Below, piece by piece: positions 29,436-30,766 of a stretch of DNA of 30,766 bases. The stretch's first letter is position 1; every line of letters begins with the position of its first letter. The DNA lies in IMG/VR virus record IMGVR_UViG_3300030118_004394, positions 8,021 through 38,786 of that record; one strand, 5' to 3'. The translations under genes were made by a program, and so were the position numbers. The stretch comes from a virus. The notes under the pieces were generated by a model. That model was not told the origin of the DNA. It saw only the letters and a list, made by a program, of their open reading frames with translations, and did not search any database.

Positions 29436-30766
29436 CGTCTTCCATCTGGTTGTACATCAGCTCTAAATGCTCCAAATCTCCAAGATTCATCAGTTGATGT
29501 ATTTTCTATTTTAAGTGATGCTAACCTACCCCTAGCCCTTGTGTCAACTTTTTTTGTGCTTGACGTAACTGTAAATGGTCCGAGCGGTGAAGATGCCTCT
29601 GTTTCTGATGGAAAATCTTTTAAATTTATCGTGACACGTGCATTACCATCAAGCTTGCCAAAATCAGGTATAAATCTTCTTATTTTAGTAAAAAATTCAC
29701 CGGCTGTTCCTTCCATAGTCATTTCAAAATCACCTGACTCAATAAAAGCATTTATCGCAGTTTTATTACCTAGGACATCTAGTTGATTGTTGCCTGTTTC
29801 ATGTTTGTATAATATAGCTGCCCCAAACTCATTCGTAATACCATTGATAGATACAGAGGGTAAACCTGTTGCATTGTATTCTGTTGCATATGGATTATCT
29901 AATACATACTTATCACTATAGGCAGTTCGAGCTAAAGAACTTGTTGTCCACAAAGCTTCTCTATAATTTAATGTTACACATCGATCTATTTGAGTTGATC
30001 CATCTTTACAGTAGAACCAATTTATTTCAGTAAATAAAGTATTATAGCCTGCAAAGACTTGTTCACTTTGACCAAAGTTAAATCCTAAATCATCTGACGT
30101 TTGAGTAGTAAATACAAAATCTTCAACAGAGCAAGTTATTTTTTTTACTGAACCACCATCGTAAGCATAAAAACCACCAGACTTACCCATCCAATACATA
30201 ATACCATCCACATGCACTAATGAGTGTTGTGACATGGCTCCACAGTTTGAACCAACTTGTCTTATTGAAAACGTAAATGGAGGACCAACAAATTGCATAA
30301 TATAAGCAGAGGTGTCTGTCACAATAAATATATAGTCTTTACCTCGTGCTGCACTTACAATTTTTGAACCACTATCTAATTGAAATGTTCCTGCAGTGTT
30401 AGTCGAAACAGGTACATAATCTGTTCTATCTTCTTGATCTGAAAAACGAATAAACATTTTATCTTGTGTGTTAATAGACCCAATCGTTGTTTCTGTGCCT
30501 AAATGAATTAGATGTCTATCTGTGTCTGATACAATTGTCATCACACTTGCTGTTGGATTTGTGGTCACAGCAGTTGCTCTTGTGGTTACACCGCTTGTTG
30601 GATTCCATTCAAACGTGCCACCATTTTTAATTGTTGCTATAAGTATTGTGCCATAATTATCTAATGACCAATTACCTGGTTCTAAACTTGTAGCTGAAGC
30701 TGAGGTTGCTGAACCCCAAGCAGTAGAACCATTCCAAGTTCCTGTACCCCACCCAAAACCAAGAGT
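29432..30766 (-). CDS. gp10-like tail/virion protein, N-terminus missing
   Basis: The frame is open to the right edge: 66 codons precede the first GTG (30568), including GWGTGTWNGSTAWGSA and LEPGNWSLDNYGTILIATIK. The visible 444 residues are beta-rich with repeated SDQED, WMGKSGGFYAYDG and YNTLFTEINWFYC blocks, as in a beta-propeller. The WSLDNxG ... xxxGGxxxxW signature is typical of large podovirus tail stabilisation or hub proteins (P22 gp10-like). The real start lies outside the window. It forms the head of the visible late transcript. Confidence 0.82.
   Translation of the reverse strand, partial: TLGFGWGTGTWNGSTAWGSATSASATSLEPGNWSLDNYGTILIATIKNGGTFEWNPTSGVTTRATAVTTNPTASVMTIVSDTDRHLIHLGTETTIGSINTQDKMFIRFSDQEDRTDYVPVSTNTAGTFQLDSGSKIVSAARGKDYIFIVTDTSAYIMQFVGPPFTFSIRQVGSNCGAMSQHSLVHVDGIMYWMGKSGGFYAYDGGSVKKITCSVEDFVFTTQTSDDLGFNFGQSEQVFAGYNTLFTEINWFYCKDGSTQIDRCVTLNYREALWTTSSLARTAYSDKYVLDNPYATEYNATGLPSVSINGITNEFGAAILYKHETGNNQLDVLGNKTAINAFIESGDFEMTMEGTAGEFFTKIRRFIPDFGKLDGNARVTINLKDFPSETEASSPLGPFTVTSSTKKVDTRARGRLASLKIENTSTDESWRFGAFRADVQPDGRR

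Noticed and set aside
1-30766. CRISPR array, insertion sequence, tRNA or rRNA genes
   Set aside because: No evenly spaced direct repeats with unique spacers, no transposase, and no tRNA or rRNA-like segments seen on either strand.

Overview
The window is a 30.8 kb piece of a tailed double-stranded DNA phage genome, AT-rich (roughly two thirds A+T by eye). I infer a podovirus-like marine phage of the kind found in uncultured marine virus collections and pelagiphages. The basis is protein style: a family A polymerase with Leu at the position-762 equivalent, a DUF3310-like protein, a PAPS-reductase-like protein, large Ala/Gln-rich virion proteins, and a gp10-like tail protein with a WSLDNYG motif. 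The host cannot be fixed from the sequence. Both ends cut through genes, so this is a fragment. No large terminase, portal, capsid, RNA polymerase, integrase or endolysin is visible.

Layout. Almost everything is on the minus strand, packed with ATGA, TAATG or short overlaps. Right to left in the direction of transcription: (1) 30766-17990, virion and tail genes: a gp10-like tail protein, small virion proteins, two glycosyltransferases, a GNAT-like protein, three large internal-virion or ejection-type proteins, and two small membrane proteins. (2) 17950-16128, a Lys/Gly-repeat basic protein, an unknown conserved protein and a RecB/Cas4-like nuclease, behind their own promoter. (3) 14679-7604, the replication operon: coiled-coil protein, SSB-like protein, archaeo-eukaryotic primase, UvrD-like helicase, 2OG-oxygenase-like protein, DUF3310-like protein, DNA polymerase A. 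(4) 7379-3684, a run of small genes led by a PAPS-reductase-like protein, with RHH, HNH, CHCC zinc-finger and DnaJ-type zinc proteins. (5) 3077-2171, small terminase subunit and a VRR-NUC-like nuclease. (6) 2170-1, an accessory region of single genes.

Three plus-strand genes break the pattern: a small membrane protein (3479-3727), a 49-aa protein (7458-7607) and an SNF2-type helicase (14758-16164). The last two start from divergent promoters that share the 12-mer TATAAAGTTATA, and their start codons lie only a few bases after the -10 box.

The most unusual region is 600-2300. Three single-gene units each have the same header: a GC-rich island carrying GGGAAAC heptamer repeats, then a promoter whose -10 is followed six bases later by GTTAAC, then one gene. 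One island runs into the 3' end of the nuclease gene and supplies its last ~38 codons, and it holds a four-run G-quadruplex motif. Just upstream of terS lie seven same-strand TTCCTA iterons, then a candidate small RNA ending in a good intrinsic terminator. I propose the island/promoter/gene array and the iteron/sRNA locus as the two places most likely to hold something undescribed.
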